Below are positions 17,308-25,321 of a DNA stretch of 64,000 nucleotides, piece after piece (the stretch's first letter is position 1; each line of letters begins with the position of its first letter). The notes beneath the pieces are model-generated. The model saw only the letters and a list, made by a program, of their open reading frames with translations. It had not been told where the DNA came from and did not search any database. Made by a program: the position numbers and the translations under genes. This DNA comes from Rhodoplanes sp963712435 (GTDB lineage: Bacteria; Pseudomonadota; Alphaproteobacteria; Rhizobiales; Xanthobacteraceae): assembly GCA_963712435.1 (NCBI GenBank), contig CAVQIB010000001.1:186001-250000 (forward strand), written 5' to 3'.

Positions 17308-17769
17308 ATGAGCAAGTTAGGCGACAAGTCCTTTCCGCGGGGGCCGCTGCTGGGAGCGGCCGCGCTCGCGCTCTTCGTGCTCGCCATCGTCGGGGCGTAC
17401 CGCGTCATGCAGATCGACCCGTCTCTCGACTCCGCGCCGGCGAGACATGCGGTCGCCCAGCGCGACCTTCGTTTTCAGGACCGCCCGGACGGCACGATCG
17501 CCATCTACGAAGGCGCTGACGAAAATCTCGTCGACGTCCTGGCGGCCGGGACGAACGGCTTCATCCGCGCGTCTTTGCGCGGGCTCGCGCGCGAACGAAA
17601 GCGCCAGGATATCGGCGCCGATCCGTCGTTCCGGCTGACCCGCTGGGACGACGGCCGGGTGTCGCTCGAGGACCCGACCACGGGCCGGCGCATCTATCTG
17701 GCGGCGTTCGGCTCGAGCAACGAGGAAGCCTTCGCACGCCTGCTCACCGTTCGGAGCACTGCGCAATGA
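17308..17769 (+). CDS. puhC: Photosynthetic complex assembly protein PuhC
   Basis: PuhC (153 residues) is needed for normal reaction-centre/LH1 levels. It has one N-terminal membrane anchor (about residues 12-33) and a periplasmic domain with the family stretch LRFQDRPDGTIAIYE and a C-terminal FGSSNEEAFARLL. It starts 12 bases after puhB. Only 37 bases separate it from puhE, leaving no room for acsF, which lies between these genes in many purple bacteria. Confidence 0.92.
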   Translation: MSKLGDKSFPRGPLLGAAALALFVLAIVGAYRVMQIDPSLDSAPARHAVAQRDLRFQDRPDGTIAIYEGADENLVDVLAAGTNGFIRASLRGLARERKRQDIGADPSFRLTRWDDGRVSLEDPTTGRRIYLAAFGSSNEEAFARLLTVRSTAQ

Positions 17770-17806
17770 GAAGGGAACGGATGCGGCAGGATCGGAGGAT
17801 CGGCGT

Positions 17807-18730
17807 GTGACCTATTTCGGTGTCCCGATCCTGTACGCCTTGTTCCTATGGTGGTTCGGCACGGGGCTTATCCTCTATCTCGATGGGTTGCCCAGGCGCA
17901 CGTTCCGCTGGAGCATGCTCGGCGCGGCAATCCTGCTCGCGGGCGCGCTCTACGGTCTCGCCGCAAGCAGCTCGGAGCCGAGCGTCGGCGCGGCCTATCT
18001 CGCCTTCACCTGCAGCGTGCTGGTCTGGGGCTTCAACGAAATCAGCTTTCTCATGGGTTACGTGACCGGGCCGCGCAACGACCCCTGCCCGCCCGGCTGC
18101 ACCGGATGGCGTCGCTTCACCCATGCGGTCGCGGTCATCCTGTATCATGAGCTCGCGATCCTCGCTTCGGCGGCGCTCATCGCCGCGCTGACCTGGGGTG
18201 AGCCGAACCAGGTCGGCCTGTGGACATTCGTGATCCTGTGGATCATGCGCCTGAGCGCCAAGTTCAATGTCTTTCTCGGCGTGCCCAATGTGACGGAAGA
18301 GTTCCTTCCCGATCACCTCGCCTATATGAAAGGCTTCTTCCGCAAACGGCCGATGAACGGACTGTTTCCGGTCACGGTGACCGCCGCAACCATCGTGGCT
18401 GCGCTGCTCGTCAAGGAAGCCGCGGTCGCGGCGGAGCCGTTCGCGACGGTCGGCTACGCTTTGCTCGCGACGATGCTGGCGCTTGCGATCATCGAGCACT
18501 GGTTTTTTGTGCTGCCGATTCCGGCGGCGAGCCTGTGGCGATGGAGCCTGCAGAAGCGCGCCGACGCGCGCTCTTGCACCTGCGGCACGGCAATGGCCAT
18601 GCGCAAGCTGATCGATCTCGCGCGCTCCGCCTTCGAGCGCGACCCGCCCAATTCGAGAACCATGTTCGCAGCGTCAAAACACGACGCTTTCCTAGCAAAC
18701 GTGAGCACGAGCGCGGAGCTCGGCGGATAG
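17807..18730 (+). CDS. puhE: Photosynthetic complex assembly protein PuhE
   Basis: PuhE (307 residues; orf292 family, putative photosynthetic complex assembly protein 2) is a polytopic membrane protein that modulates bacteriochlorophyll and reaction-centre levels. Family landmarks are WGFNEISFLMGYVTGPR, YHELAIL and WIMRLSAKFNVFLGVPNVTEE. It starts at GTG 17807 after a GGAGGA ribosome site. The last 40-50 residues beyond the helices are poorly conserved and rich in Ser/Asn. hemA follows 17 bases downstream. Confidence 0.92.
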   Translation: MTYFGVPILYALFLWWFGTGLILYLDGLPRRTFRWSMLGAAILLAGALYGLAASSSEPSVGAAYLAFTCSVLVWGFNEISFLMGYVTGPRNDPCPPGCTGWRRFTHAVAVILYHELAILASAALIAALTWGEPNQVGLWTFVILWIMRLSAKFNVFLGVPNVTEEFLPDHLAYMKGFFRKRPMNGLFPVTVTAATIVAALLVKEAAVAAEPFATVGYALLATMLALAIIEHWFFVLPIPAASLWRWSLQKRADARSCTCGTAMAMRKLIDLARSAFERDPPNSRTMFAASKHDAFLANVSTSAELGG

Positions 18731-18747
18731 ACAGAATGGAGGGGACG

Positions 18748-19962
18748 ATGGACTACGAAGCATTCTTCCGTCGGCAACTCGACGCTCTGCGTCGCGAGGG
18801 CCGGTATCGCGTGTTCGCCGACATCGAGCGGCACGCAGGCGACTTTCCGCACGCGACCTATTATCGCGACCGCGGCAAGACAAGCGAAGTCACCGTGTGG
18901 TGCTCGAACGATTATCTCGGCATGGGGCAGCAGCCGACCGTGATCGCGGCGATGCACGAAGCGCTCGACCGCTGCGGCGCGGGCGCGGGCGGCACCCGCA
19001 ACATCTCCGGCACCAACCATTATCACGTTCTGCTGGAAAACGAGCTGGCCGACCTGCATGGCAAGGAGGCGGCCCTTCTGTTCACCTCCGGCTATGTTTC
19101 GAACTGGGCGGGCCTCGGCACGCTCGCCGCCGGACTGCCGGAATGCATCGTGTTCTCCGACGCGCTGAATCACGCTTCGATGATCGAGGGCATCAGGCAC
19201 AGCGGCGCCGTGAAGCGCATCTTCAAGCATAATGATCCGGAGGACCTCGACCGTATGCTGCGCGAGGTCGATCCCGCCACGCCGAAACTGATCGCCTTCG
19301 AGTTGGTCTATTCGATGGACGGCGACATCGCGCCGATCGCCGAACTGTGCGACGTCGCCGACGCGCATAGCGCCATCACCTATCTCGACGAAGTGCACGC
19401 GGTCGGCCTTTACGGCCCGCGCGGCGGCGGCGTCTCGGAGCGCGAAGGGCTCGCGGATCGGCTCACCGTGATCGAAGGCACGCTCGCCAAGGCGTTCGGC
19501 GTGGTCGGCGGATACATCGCGGCGTCAGCCGCGTTGTGCGACTTCGTGCGCAGCTTCGCGTCCGGTTTCATCTTCACCACCTCGCTGCCGCCGTCGGTCG
19601 CCGCCGGCGCGCTTGCGAGCGTGCGTCACCTGAAGGCGAGCACGGCCGAACGCGAGCGCCACCAGGAGCGGGTCGCCGCCGTGCGCCGCAGGCTGGATGC
19701 AGCGGGACTTCCGCATATGCCGAACCCGAGCCATATCGTCCCGGTGATGGTGGGCGATCCGGTCCGGTGCAAGGAGATCAGCGACATCCTCCTCAATCGC
19801 TACGACATCTATGTGCAGCCGATCAATTATCCGACGGTTCCGCGCGGGACCGAGCGCCTGCGCATCACGCCGTCGCCGCTGCACACCGATGCGGACATCG
19901 ACCATCTCCTCGCATCGCTGGTGGAGATCTGGTCGCAGCTCGGATTGCGACAGGCCGCCTAG
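18748..19962 (+). CDS. hemA: 5-Aminolevulinate synthase
   Basis: PLP enzyme (404 residues) that condenses glycine with succinyl-CoA to give 5-aminolevulinate for heme, bacteriochlorophyll, B12 and heme d1. The glycine-rich GAGAGGTRNISGTN is at about residues 77-90, the aspartate of YLDEVHAVG near 214, and the PLP lysine is K248 in EGTLAKAFG. ATG 18748 follows a GGAGGGG ribosome site. It closes the puh operon, as in several other purple bacteria, and is followed by a clear terminator. Confidence 0.96.
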   Translation: MDYEAFFRRQLDALRREGRYRVFADIERHAGDFPHATYYRDRGKTSEVTVWCSNDYLGMGQQPTVIAAMHEALDRCGAGAGGTRNISGTNHYHVLLENELADLHGKEAALLFTSGYVSNWAGLGTLAAGLPECIVFSDALNHASMIEGIRHSGAVKRIFKHNDPEDLDRMLREVDPATPKLIAFELVYSMDGDIAPIAELCDVADAHSAITYLDEVHAVGLYGPRGGGVSEREGLADRLTVIEGTLAKAFGVVGGYIAASAALCDFVRSFASGFIFTTSLPPSVAAGALASVRHLKASTAERERHQERVAAVRRRLDAAGLPHMPNPSHIVPVMVGDPVRCKEISDILLNRYDIYVQPINYPTVPRGTERLRITPSPLHTDADIDHLLASLVEIWSQLGLRQAA

Positions 19963-20029
19963 CGCGGATCCGGTCCGGCCATGTGGCGTCCGCCTTCGAT
20001 GGGCGGGCGCTTCTCCCGAACGCCGAACG

Positions 20030-20062
20030 CCCGCAATGGCGCTTCCTTCATTGCGGGCTTTT
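20030..20062 (+). terminator. Rho-independent terminator after hemA
   Basis: A perfect 9-base stem CCCGCAATG (20030-20038) pairs with CATTGCGGG (20049-20057) across a 10-base loop and is followed by CTTTT. It lies 68 bases after the hemA stop and should end the long bch-puh-hemA transcript. Confidence 0.85.
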
Positions 20063-20176
20063 ACCGGCGATCCATCCCCCAGCGTCGCTGCGCTCTGCTC
20101 CCTCCCCGCTCGCGCGCCGCTCGCGCAGGAGGGTGGCGGATGCGCGGTCGCGGCTGTCCGGTTCATCCCTCCGATC

Positions 20177-20278
20177 GTCATGCTCCGCGCACGCGGAGCA
20201 TCCAGTAACCACGACGTATGCTTGAAGATTCCTCAAAGACCGGGGCAACTGGATCGTCCGCTGGCGCGGACGATGACG
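20177..20278. repeat. Two-hairpin palindromic intergenic repeat, copy A
   Basis: Begins GTCATGCTCCGC and ends GCGGACGATGACG. It consists of an inner hairpin at each end (TCCGC/GCGGA types) and an outer inverted arrangement, ATCCAGTAA on the left facing ACTGGATCG on the right. A second copy with the same plan lies at 24995-25076. This resembles REP/BIME-like elements common in Rhizobiales intergenic DNA. Confidence 0.75.
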
Positions 20279-20458
20279 AAGAACGGGTTCGCGCGGCCGT
20301 GTCCCGAACCCGGCGAACACGCCGTGACGCGATACGTTCCAACCCTCCGCCGCATTCGGCAAACCGCAACCGGACAGCCGTGGGTCGCGGTGGCGCATGA
20401 CGAGTTGGTGATGCGACAGCCGGCATGACGCGGCGTCTGCGGCGGCGCGCAGAGCTCT

Positions 20459-20797
20459 TCAGGCGCCCGCCGAGACGGCCGAGCGCACGGACTGGCGGAC
20501 CTCGAAGCCCTCGAATTTGGGGTGCTCCAGATAGAGTGGGCCGGTCGTCGCGTCGCCGGCGCGCGCATGGGCGGCGCGGAACTCCTCGGACCGGGTCCAG
20601 GCCTCGAACGCCGCCTTGTTGCGCCAGGTCGAATGCGAAGAGTAGAGCGTGTGGTCTTCCGCCTCCGGCCCCTTCAGCAAGTGGAACTCGATGAAGCCGG
20701 GTACGCGTTCGAGATGGGTCTCGCGCGTGAGCCACACCTGCTCGAAGGCGTTTTCACTGCCGCGTCTCACGCGGAAGCGGTTCATGGCGATGTACAT
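20459..20797 (-). CDS. Antibiotic biosynthesis monooxygenase-fold protein, HmuQ/IsdG-type heme-degrading enzyme
   Basis: A 112-residue ABM-fold protein. The sequence MNRFRVRRGSENAFEQVW, HLERVPGFIEFHLLKGPE and HTLYSSHSTWRNKAAFEAW is typical of the heme-degrading monooxygenases HmuQ/HmuD and IsdG, which open heme to release iron. The asparagine and the Trp of the STW segment match positions used in IsdG-type enzymes. A good AGGAGAA ribosome site precedes the ATG. It lies downstream of a flavodoxin and a DUF2023 gene on the same strand, with a 236-base gap; that context suggests iron limitation. Heme degradation is inferred from family, not shown. Confidence 0.75.
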   Translation of the reverse strand: MYIAMNRFRVRRGSENAFEQVWLTRETHLERVPGFIEFHLLKGPEAEDHTLYSSHSTWRNKAAFEAWTRSEEFRAAHARAGDATTGPLYLEHPKFEGFEVRQSVRSAVSAGA

Positions 20798-21033
20798 GGG
20801 CCAGTTCTCCTGATTGTCGCAAGGAAGAATAGCGCAGAAAAGACCCTGGCGGCCCTGTGAAGCTCAGAGGCAGCTTGGTCGCTCCCACAGCAATGCTGTC
20901 GAGCGGCCGCAAGTTTCCCGCGCGGCGCCCCATCAAGGTCGCATCGGGCGCTCCGCGCGTCCTTACGACGCCACCGCGAAGCCCTCGCCGTTCGTATAGC
21001 TTGCGTTTTAGCACACGCGCCCGCGCATCGCGT

Positions 21034-21390
21034 TCAGCCGTGCGCGGCGAGCGCGACGAGCGCCGGCAGGCCCATGTCCAGCTTGCCGAGATAGCGCCGG
21101 CATTGCTGCTCGCGGTCGTACCCCAGAAGCGCGCCCAGGATGAAATCCTCCTCGGCGCTGAACTGGTTGAGGGGCCGAACGGCGATACGCCGCGCCACGG
21201 AAACGAACTGCGCATTGCCGAAAAACAGATTGACCTTCAGATCGCTCACGCGCTGAGCATGCCAGGCGACGCCGTCCTGATCGAGCCGGGCCTGCACCGC
21301 CCACGCCTCCCGCGGGGTCATGGTCAGCATGAACAGCTGACGCACGCCCTTGCCGAGTTCGTACAAATATTGCGGCAGCAGGGCGATCAT
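21034..21390 (-). CDS. DUF2023 family protein linked to flavodoxin
   Basis: A 118-residue protein starting MIALLPQYLYELGKGVRQLF, with MTPREAWAVQARLDQDGVAW and a C-terminal AEEDFILGALLGYDREQQCR. This matches my recollection of DUF2023, a small family of unknown function that sits beside flavodoxin genes. The chosen ATG is preceded by GAGG; a GTG at 21402 overlapping the flavodoxin stop is an alternative. Position directly after the flavodoxin suggests co-expression, perhaps a flavodoxin partner or maturation factor; that is inference. Confidence 0.7.
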   Translation of the reverse strand: MIALLPQYLYELGKGVRQLFMLTMTPREAWAVQARLDQDGVAWHAQRVSDLKVNLFFGNAQFVSVARRIAVRPLNQFSAEEDFILGALLGYDREQQCRRYLGKLDMGLPALVALAAHG

Positions 21391-21398
21391 CGGCGCCC

Positions 21399-21881
21399 TC
21401 ACTTGAGCTGACTGAGCCATGCCGTCACCCGTCCCTCTGTTTTGCTGGACTGGCTGTCTTCATCGATTGCAAGGCCGACGAACTTGCCGTCGCGCAACGC
21501 GGCCGAGCGGGTGAAGTCGTAGCCGTCGGGATCGGTATAGCCGATCACATTCGCGCCCTTGCGCACGACGATGTCGTGCAGGATGCCGATGGCGTCGACG
21601 AAGGAATCCGGGAAGCTCACCTGGTCGCCGGTGCCGAAAATGGCCACCCGCTTGTCGGCGAGCTCCGCCTCTTCGAGCTTGCCGATATGGGCGCTCCAGT
21701 CGGTCTGCAGCTCGCCGTCGGCATAGGTCGGGCAGCCGAGAATCAGCAGCGAGCAGTTCTCGATGTCGCTTGCCTCGGCGTCGGCGATGTCGATCGCCTT
21801 GCCCTTGGTCTTGGCGGCGATCTTTTTCGCAATGTCGCGGGTGCAGCCGCTGTCCGATCCATAAATAATGGTCACGCTCAT
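21399..21881 (-). CDS. fldA: Flavodoxin
   Basis: Long-chain-type flavodoxin of 160 residues, an FMN electron carrier that replaces ferredoxin under iron limitation. The phosphate-binding loop is GSDSGCTRDIAKKI at the N-terminus, and the isoalloxazine-contacting loops appear as LGCPTYADGELQTDW and FGTGDQVSFPDSFVDAIG. I chose ATG 21881 over the GTG at 21896 because the protein then starts MSVTIIYGSDSG with AGAGAAA just upstream. In a phototroph it could also serve nitrogenase or the dark protochlorophyllide reductase. It leads the fldA-DUF2023 pair. Confidence 0.9.
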   Translation of the reverse strand: MSVTIIYGSDSGCTRDIAKKIAAKTKGKAIDIADAEASDIENCSLLILGCPTYADGELQTDWSAHIGKLEEAELADKRVAIFGTGDQVSFPDSFVDAIGILHDIVVRKGANVIGYTDPDGYDFTRSAALRDGKFVGLAIDEDSQSSKTEGRVTAWLSQLK

Positions 21882-22322
21882 GGAATTTTCTCTCACACAT
21901 GGAAGCCATGTTCGAGAGATGTATAAAGATGTTTATCTCGCAAATACAGTCGTGAAAGTTACTATTACGTTAGTTTTTAATTCGTAAAAACAAAGTCTGC
22001 TTGCGTTGCATTAGAATAAATAAAATAACCGTTCGCGCGTCTGCTCGCCCTGTCGCCGAGTGTTGTGGAACTAGCGTCGGCTCCCGGGCGCAGCGCAGCA
22101 CGACATGCGCGCTGCAGAATCGGAACCCATGATTGCGGGCGGGTCCCGCATCTGCGGCGCACCGCTTCGCGCTGCGCCACGTGCGGGACACGCGCCGGTG
22201 GGACGAAGTGTCAGAGACACGATACGAGCCGCAACGAGCAGCAATGATCGTCGCGCGATCGACGGCTTCCGTGAGCGGCACGGGCATCGTAGACTTTGGC
22301 TGCGAAAGGGCGGGCGCTCACC
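21882..22322. other. AT-rich promoter region of fldA and upstream intergenic DNA
   Basis: Between the divergent fldA and DUF3616 genes. The part from about 21900 to 22030 is strikingly AT-rich against the GC-rich background and carries a palindrome (21973-21991); the rest is GC-rich with no supported gene. Confidence 0.55.
21973..21991. promoter_or_regulatory. Palindrome upstream of fldA
   Basis: GTTTTTA (21973-21979) is repeated in inverse as TAAAAAC (21985-21991) around ATTCG. It lies about 90-110 bases before the fldA start inside an AT-rich patch. A role as operator for an iron-responsive regulator is inferred from the gene content only; it does not match the classic Fur box. Confidence 0.4.
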
Positions 22323-23450
22323 ATGGAGGCGATGATCATCACGCGCATGCGCGGGCGCCGTTTCGGCGCATGGATGCTGACGGCGTGCGTTCTGTGCGCG
22401 GCGCTTCTGGCAGCGCCCGGCGTTTCATCCGCACAGGGCGACCTGCCCTCCACCTGGAAGGTTCGCGAGAAGCTCCGCGGCGAGCCGAAGGATCTGCTTG
22501 GGCTGGACAGCAAGAAATCAAAAGACGTTAGCGGCGTCGGCTGCGCCGCCACAACCGGCTTCCCGCGCGTGTGCCTCCTCGCCGATGACGAGACCCAGGG
22601 CGCGCAAATCGTGATCCTCAAAGAAGGAGAACTGGTCGCAGGCGATTTTATCCGCCTGATCGACGATGCCCACAACGGTCGGCTCTTGACGCTCGACGCG
22701 GAGGGCGTGGCATACGCGGACGGCTCGTTCTACGTCATCGGCTCGCACGGGAGGCCGCGGCACGAAGATGCCCGCGATGAAACAAACAACCAGGCGCGGA
22801 CCGACGCCACCAAGCGCGTGTTCCGAATCCGCTTTGCTCCCGACGGAGTTGATCCGCACACAGGCAAGATCATAACGGCCCCGGACATCCAAACGTCCTC
22901 CGAACTGTCGCGGCTCATCACGGCGCAACCGGAACTTGCGCCTTGGTTCAATGGCGCGCTTAGCCGCAACGGCCTCACGATCGAGGGCGTGGCGGTGCGC
23001 GACGGGCGGCTTTACGTCGGGATGCGAGGCCCCGTGCTCGCAGACGAAAGCGCCGTCATCCTGGAATTGCCGCTGGCGATGGCGTTTGATGGACAGGCAG
23101 GGAACACGACCCTGCATCGGGTGGCCCTGGGCAAGGACTCGCTTGGAATGCCGCGCGGCTTGCGCGATCTCGTCGTCTTCGGGGATGCGTTCCTGCTCTT
23201 GGCCGGACCCGTGAACGACCCGCCCGCCGGACGCGAAGTCAACAAAGGCGACTACGCGATCTTCTGGTGGAACAAGACCAGCGCAAGGAAGCTGCTCGAC
23301 CTCGAGGGATACGGCACGCAAGTAAAGCCGGAAGCGCTCCTGCCCCTCGACGAGACGGGCGGACAACTCCGCGCGCTTCTCTTTTTCGATGGGCCGCAGG
23401 AAGGCGGAATAAGGCTCGTTCGGATCGACGTGCGAAAGAATGGCCGCTGA
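22323..23450 (+). CDS. Exported DUF3616-family protein
   Basis: A predicted secreted protein (375 residues from ATG 22323). It has an N-terminal signal sequence with hydrophobic core AWMLTACVLCAALLAA and likely cleavage near SSAQG. The mature part has beta-rich repeats such as LLTLDAEGVAYADGSFYVIG, LTIEGVAVRDGRLYVGMRG and LRDLVVFGDAFLLLAGP, matching the DUF3616 beta-propeller-like family of unknown function. A start at ATG 22347 would also leave a good signal peptide. It is alone on its strand and faces the small gene at 23469-23702 end to end. Confidence 0.7.
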   Translation: MEAMIITRMRGRRFGAWMLTACVLCAALLAAPGVSSAQGDLPSTWKVREKLRGEPKDLLGLDSKKSKDVSGVGCAATTGFPRVCLLADDETQGAQIVILKEGELVAGDFIRLIDDAHNGRLLTLDAEGVAYADGSFYVIGSHGRPRHEDARDETNNQARTDATKRVFRIRFAPDGVDPHTGKIITAPDIQTSSELSRLITAQPELAPWFNGALSRNGLTIEGVAVRDGRLYVGMRGPVLADESAVILELPLAMAFDGQAGNTTLHRVALGKDSLGMPRGLRDLVVFGDAFLLLAGPVNDPPAGREVNKGDYAIFWWNKTSARKLLDLEGYGTQVKPEALLPLDETGGQLRALLFFDGPQEGGIRLVRIDVRKNGR

Positions 23451-23468
23451 GGGGTTCAGGGGAGATCG

Positions 23469-23702
23469 CTACTCGTCAAGGCGCTCAATTTCTGCACGGA
23501 CCAAGCTTTGCAGCCGTAACAGGGCGTCTCGTCGTATTGCAGCCTCGTCGGAGCCCTCGCGCCACTGGATCTCGACCAGGGCCTCGATCGATTTATTTCG
23601 TGCGCCCTGAGAGGGGAGAGCCGCCGCCAGCAAGCGGACGCCCACGCTCGCCGCCTTCGTGTCCGGCTCAAAGATCAAGAATGTCCAGGGTGGCAAGTTC
23701 AT
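23469..23702 (-). CDS. Small hypothetical protein (77 residues)
   Basis: I do not recognise this protein. It begins MNLPPWTFLIFEPDTKAASV and has an amphipathic, charged C-terminal half (EALVEIQWREGSDEAAIRRD) that looks helical. Codon use resembles neighbouring genes. It is convergent with the DUF3616 gene 18 bases away. No clear ribosome site precedes the ATG, so confidence is moderate. Confidence 0.5.
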   Translation of the reverse strand: MNLPPWTFLIFEPDTKAASVGVRLLAAALPSQGARNKSIEALVEIQWREGSDEAAIRRDALLRLQSLVRAEIERLDE

Positions 23703-23729
23703 CGTGCTGCGGCGTCCGGTTGCGAATAA

Positions 23730-23759
23730 AGAGGGCCGTCTGCATGGGCCCTCTGTCTT
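23730..23759 (-). terminator. Rho-independent terminator after the 86-residue gene
   Basis: AGAGGGCC (23730-23737) pairs perfectly with GGCCCTCT (23747-23754) over a 9-base loop. Read on the minus strand the stem is followed by TTTATT, so it should stop transcripts of the gene ending at 23794. Confidence 0.7.
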
Positions 23760-23793
23760 GTCGAAAAACCCGTGAGCAGCGAAGAGCTATTTC

Positions 23794-24054
23794 TCACGCA
23801 GCAGCGAAGCTGAGCTGGCGATGATTGGTCGCGCGGTTCGCGCGTTCAAGCAGCAGCTGCGACGCCACACGTCGGACCTGCTCAGCGTAGTCGCCGGAAC
23901 TGCCGACAGAGGCACGGCCCCAATGCACTGTTATGCTGTGCAGCATGTCATCGGGGTCGCTGTAGGGATAGGCAAGGAAAACAGCCCCGGTGGGAAGATG
24001 AACTGCTTCTAATTCGCTTCTGACCTCAAACTCGTCGCGTGTCACGGACGGCAT
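23794..24054 (-). CDS. Small hypothetical protein (86 residues) with its own operator and terminator
   Basis: Not recognised as a named family. From ATG 24054 it reads MPSVTRDEFEVRSELEAVHL, then TGAVFLAYPYSDPDDMLHS and VHWGRASVGSSGDYAEQVRR, a compact soluble protein. An earlier in-frame ATG at 24072 is less likely because a strong AAGGAG ribosome site lies between the two. A perfect 15-base palindrome (24071-24085) lies just before that site and a terminator follows the gene, so it is a complete single-gene transcription unit. Confidence 0.65.
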   Translation of the reverse strand: MPSVTRDEFEVRSELEAVHLPTGAVFLAYPYSDPDDMLHSITVHWGRASVGSSGDYAEQVRRVASQLLLERANRATNHRQLSFAAA

Positions 24055-24479
24055 TCTCTCATCTCCTTTCATAATCGTCGATTATGGCTATTTATGCTCT
24101 ATTGCAGAAAGAAATAACTCATTGCCCGCCAGCGGGCGCGTGCGTAGCAGCATCTCACTGCTATCTTGCCTTAGTCCTAATTATTCTGGGAAACAGTAGT
24201 GGAGAACACGTATGCGGCAGTTTGGCCTGAACCGCCGCACGCGGTCCGGCGAGACCGCTTATGCGGCGATCCGTCTATCGGTGCTTTGCGATGGCGCGGA
24301 CGCGTTCCAACCGCGGAACGATCTGCTTCAGAGCCAGCCGCATTCTGGGTGGCTTGTTCCTTCAGGCGCATCGAGTGACCAGGACTTCAACGGCGAAGCG
24401 AAGCCCTTATGCATTTCGGCGCGGAGCGTGACGCATTCGTCAATCGATACGAAACCGTCAGGCTTCAACGGGCGCAGCG
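24055..24479. other. Region between two small genes
   Basis: Apart from the palindrome at 24071-24085 and an AT-rich patch to about 24190, I see no supported gene. Short open frames on both strands here have arginine/serine-rich composition typical of out-of-frame reading. Confidence 0.5.
24071..24085. promoter_or_regulatory. 15-base palindrome before the 86-residue gene
   Basis: ATAATCG-T-CGATTAT is a perfect inverted repeat placed immediately upstream of the ribosome site of the minus-strand gene at 23794-24054, in a short AT-rich patch. The position suits an operator or a 5' hairpin controlling translation. Confidence 0.45.
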
Positions 24480-24887
24480 CTACGCTCTGGCGATTTCGAG
24501 GGAATTTTTGCGACGAGCCTTGGCTAGCTTCCCGACGTATGGCTTCCGGTAGCGTCCGCACATTCTCATATTGCGGCGGGCGACACGCGCCGTAACGAAA
24601 TCCTGCGCCTCGGGCGCGTCGGCGGCCAGCAGCCTGACGAGCTGTTTGGCGTCGGAAGAGGAAATCAGGCGCTCCTGGGCGAGCAACCGCACAAGCAACA
24701 CGACCGCACCGGCCTGCTGACCCGAGCGATCGGCCATCGATTCGAGCGCGAGCAGCAGGCCATCGGCGTAAGTTGCCATGTCTTGATCAGAACGCATGTC
24801 ACGAGCAATCGGCATGAAATCTTCCATTCTGCGGGTCGAAACCCCCTCGATCTCGCGGGCGCACTCGACAACGAACCAGCGTTTCAC
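24480..24887 (-). CDS. Hypothetical helical protein (up to 135 residues)
   Basis: Unrecognised. The central part, ATYADGLLLALESMADRSGQ and AVVLLVRLLAQERLISSSDA, reads like a genuine all-helical protein, and the C-terminus is basic (RVARRNMRMCGRYRKPYVGK). The GTG at 24887 is one possible start; ATGs near 24824 and 24794 would give shorter versions. It has no obvious operon partner. Confidence 0.45.
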   Translation of the reverse strand: MKRWFVVECAREIEGVSTRRMEDFMPIARDMRSDQDMATYADGLLLALESMADRSGQQAGAVVLLVRLLAQERLISSSDAKQLVRLLAADAPEAQDFVTARVARRNMRMCGRYRKPYVGKLAKARRKNSLEIARA

Positions 24888-25321
24888 GGAGTTCGTTCCG
24901 GACCGACAGACGTACGGGAGGGCGGCAAAGCGCCATCGTCTGCTGGTATTAATACAGGCTAGATCGTGATGTTTTTGCCTTGCCCACCTGAGTGGTCATG
25001 CCCCGCGCAGGCGGGGCATCCAGTAAACACCGAAAGCATTGTTTACCTGGATCGCCCGCTTTCGCGGGCGATGACGCCGGGAGTTGGTCGATTAGAAGCC
25101 AATTCATCACGCACTAGTCGCGTATGCGGCAGTGCCGCCGTATATAGACTGCCGTGCGGAATCTGTGGCGCCGAGCGTTCATTGGGGCATGACAAAACGC
25201 TTGCCGTGGAAGTCGTCAGCATTCTGGATGATCGTAAGCGAAACGGCATCGCCAACCCCATCCCGTGGTCGGGGGAACCTGACGACAACAGATGGAGTGA
25301 CAATTTGAGAGCGAGTGGGAC
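24888..25321. other. Intergenic region upstream of tRNA-Glu
   Basis: Holds copy B of the two-hairpin repeat (24995-25076). The remainder shows no supported gene. Confidence 0.5.
24995..25076. repeat. Two-hairpin palindromic intergenic repeat, copy B
   Basis: Same plan as 20177-20278: begins GTCATGCCCCGC, ends GCGGGCGATGACG, with ATCCAGTAAACA on the left facing TGTTTACCTGGAT on the right. The two copies differ in their hairpin loops but keep the pairing, as expected for a structured repeat. Confidence 0.75.

Larger units (their letters stand above)
19963..20458. other. Intergenic region after hemA
   Basis: No supported gene. It holds the hemA terminator (20030-20062) and one copy of the two-hairpin GTCATGC repeat (20177-20278). 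The rest is GC-rich sequence with short open frames on both strands that show no family features. Confidence 0.6.

Noticed and set aside
24212..24595. 127-codon plus-strand frame
   Set aside because: No ribosome site, irregular composition, and it overlaps the better minus-strand candidate at 24480-24887.
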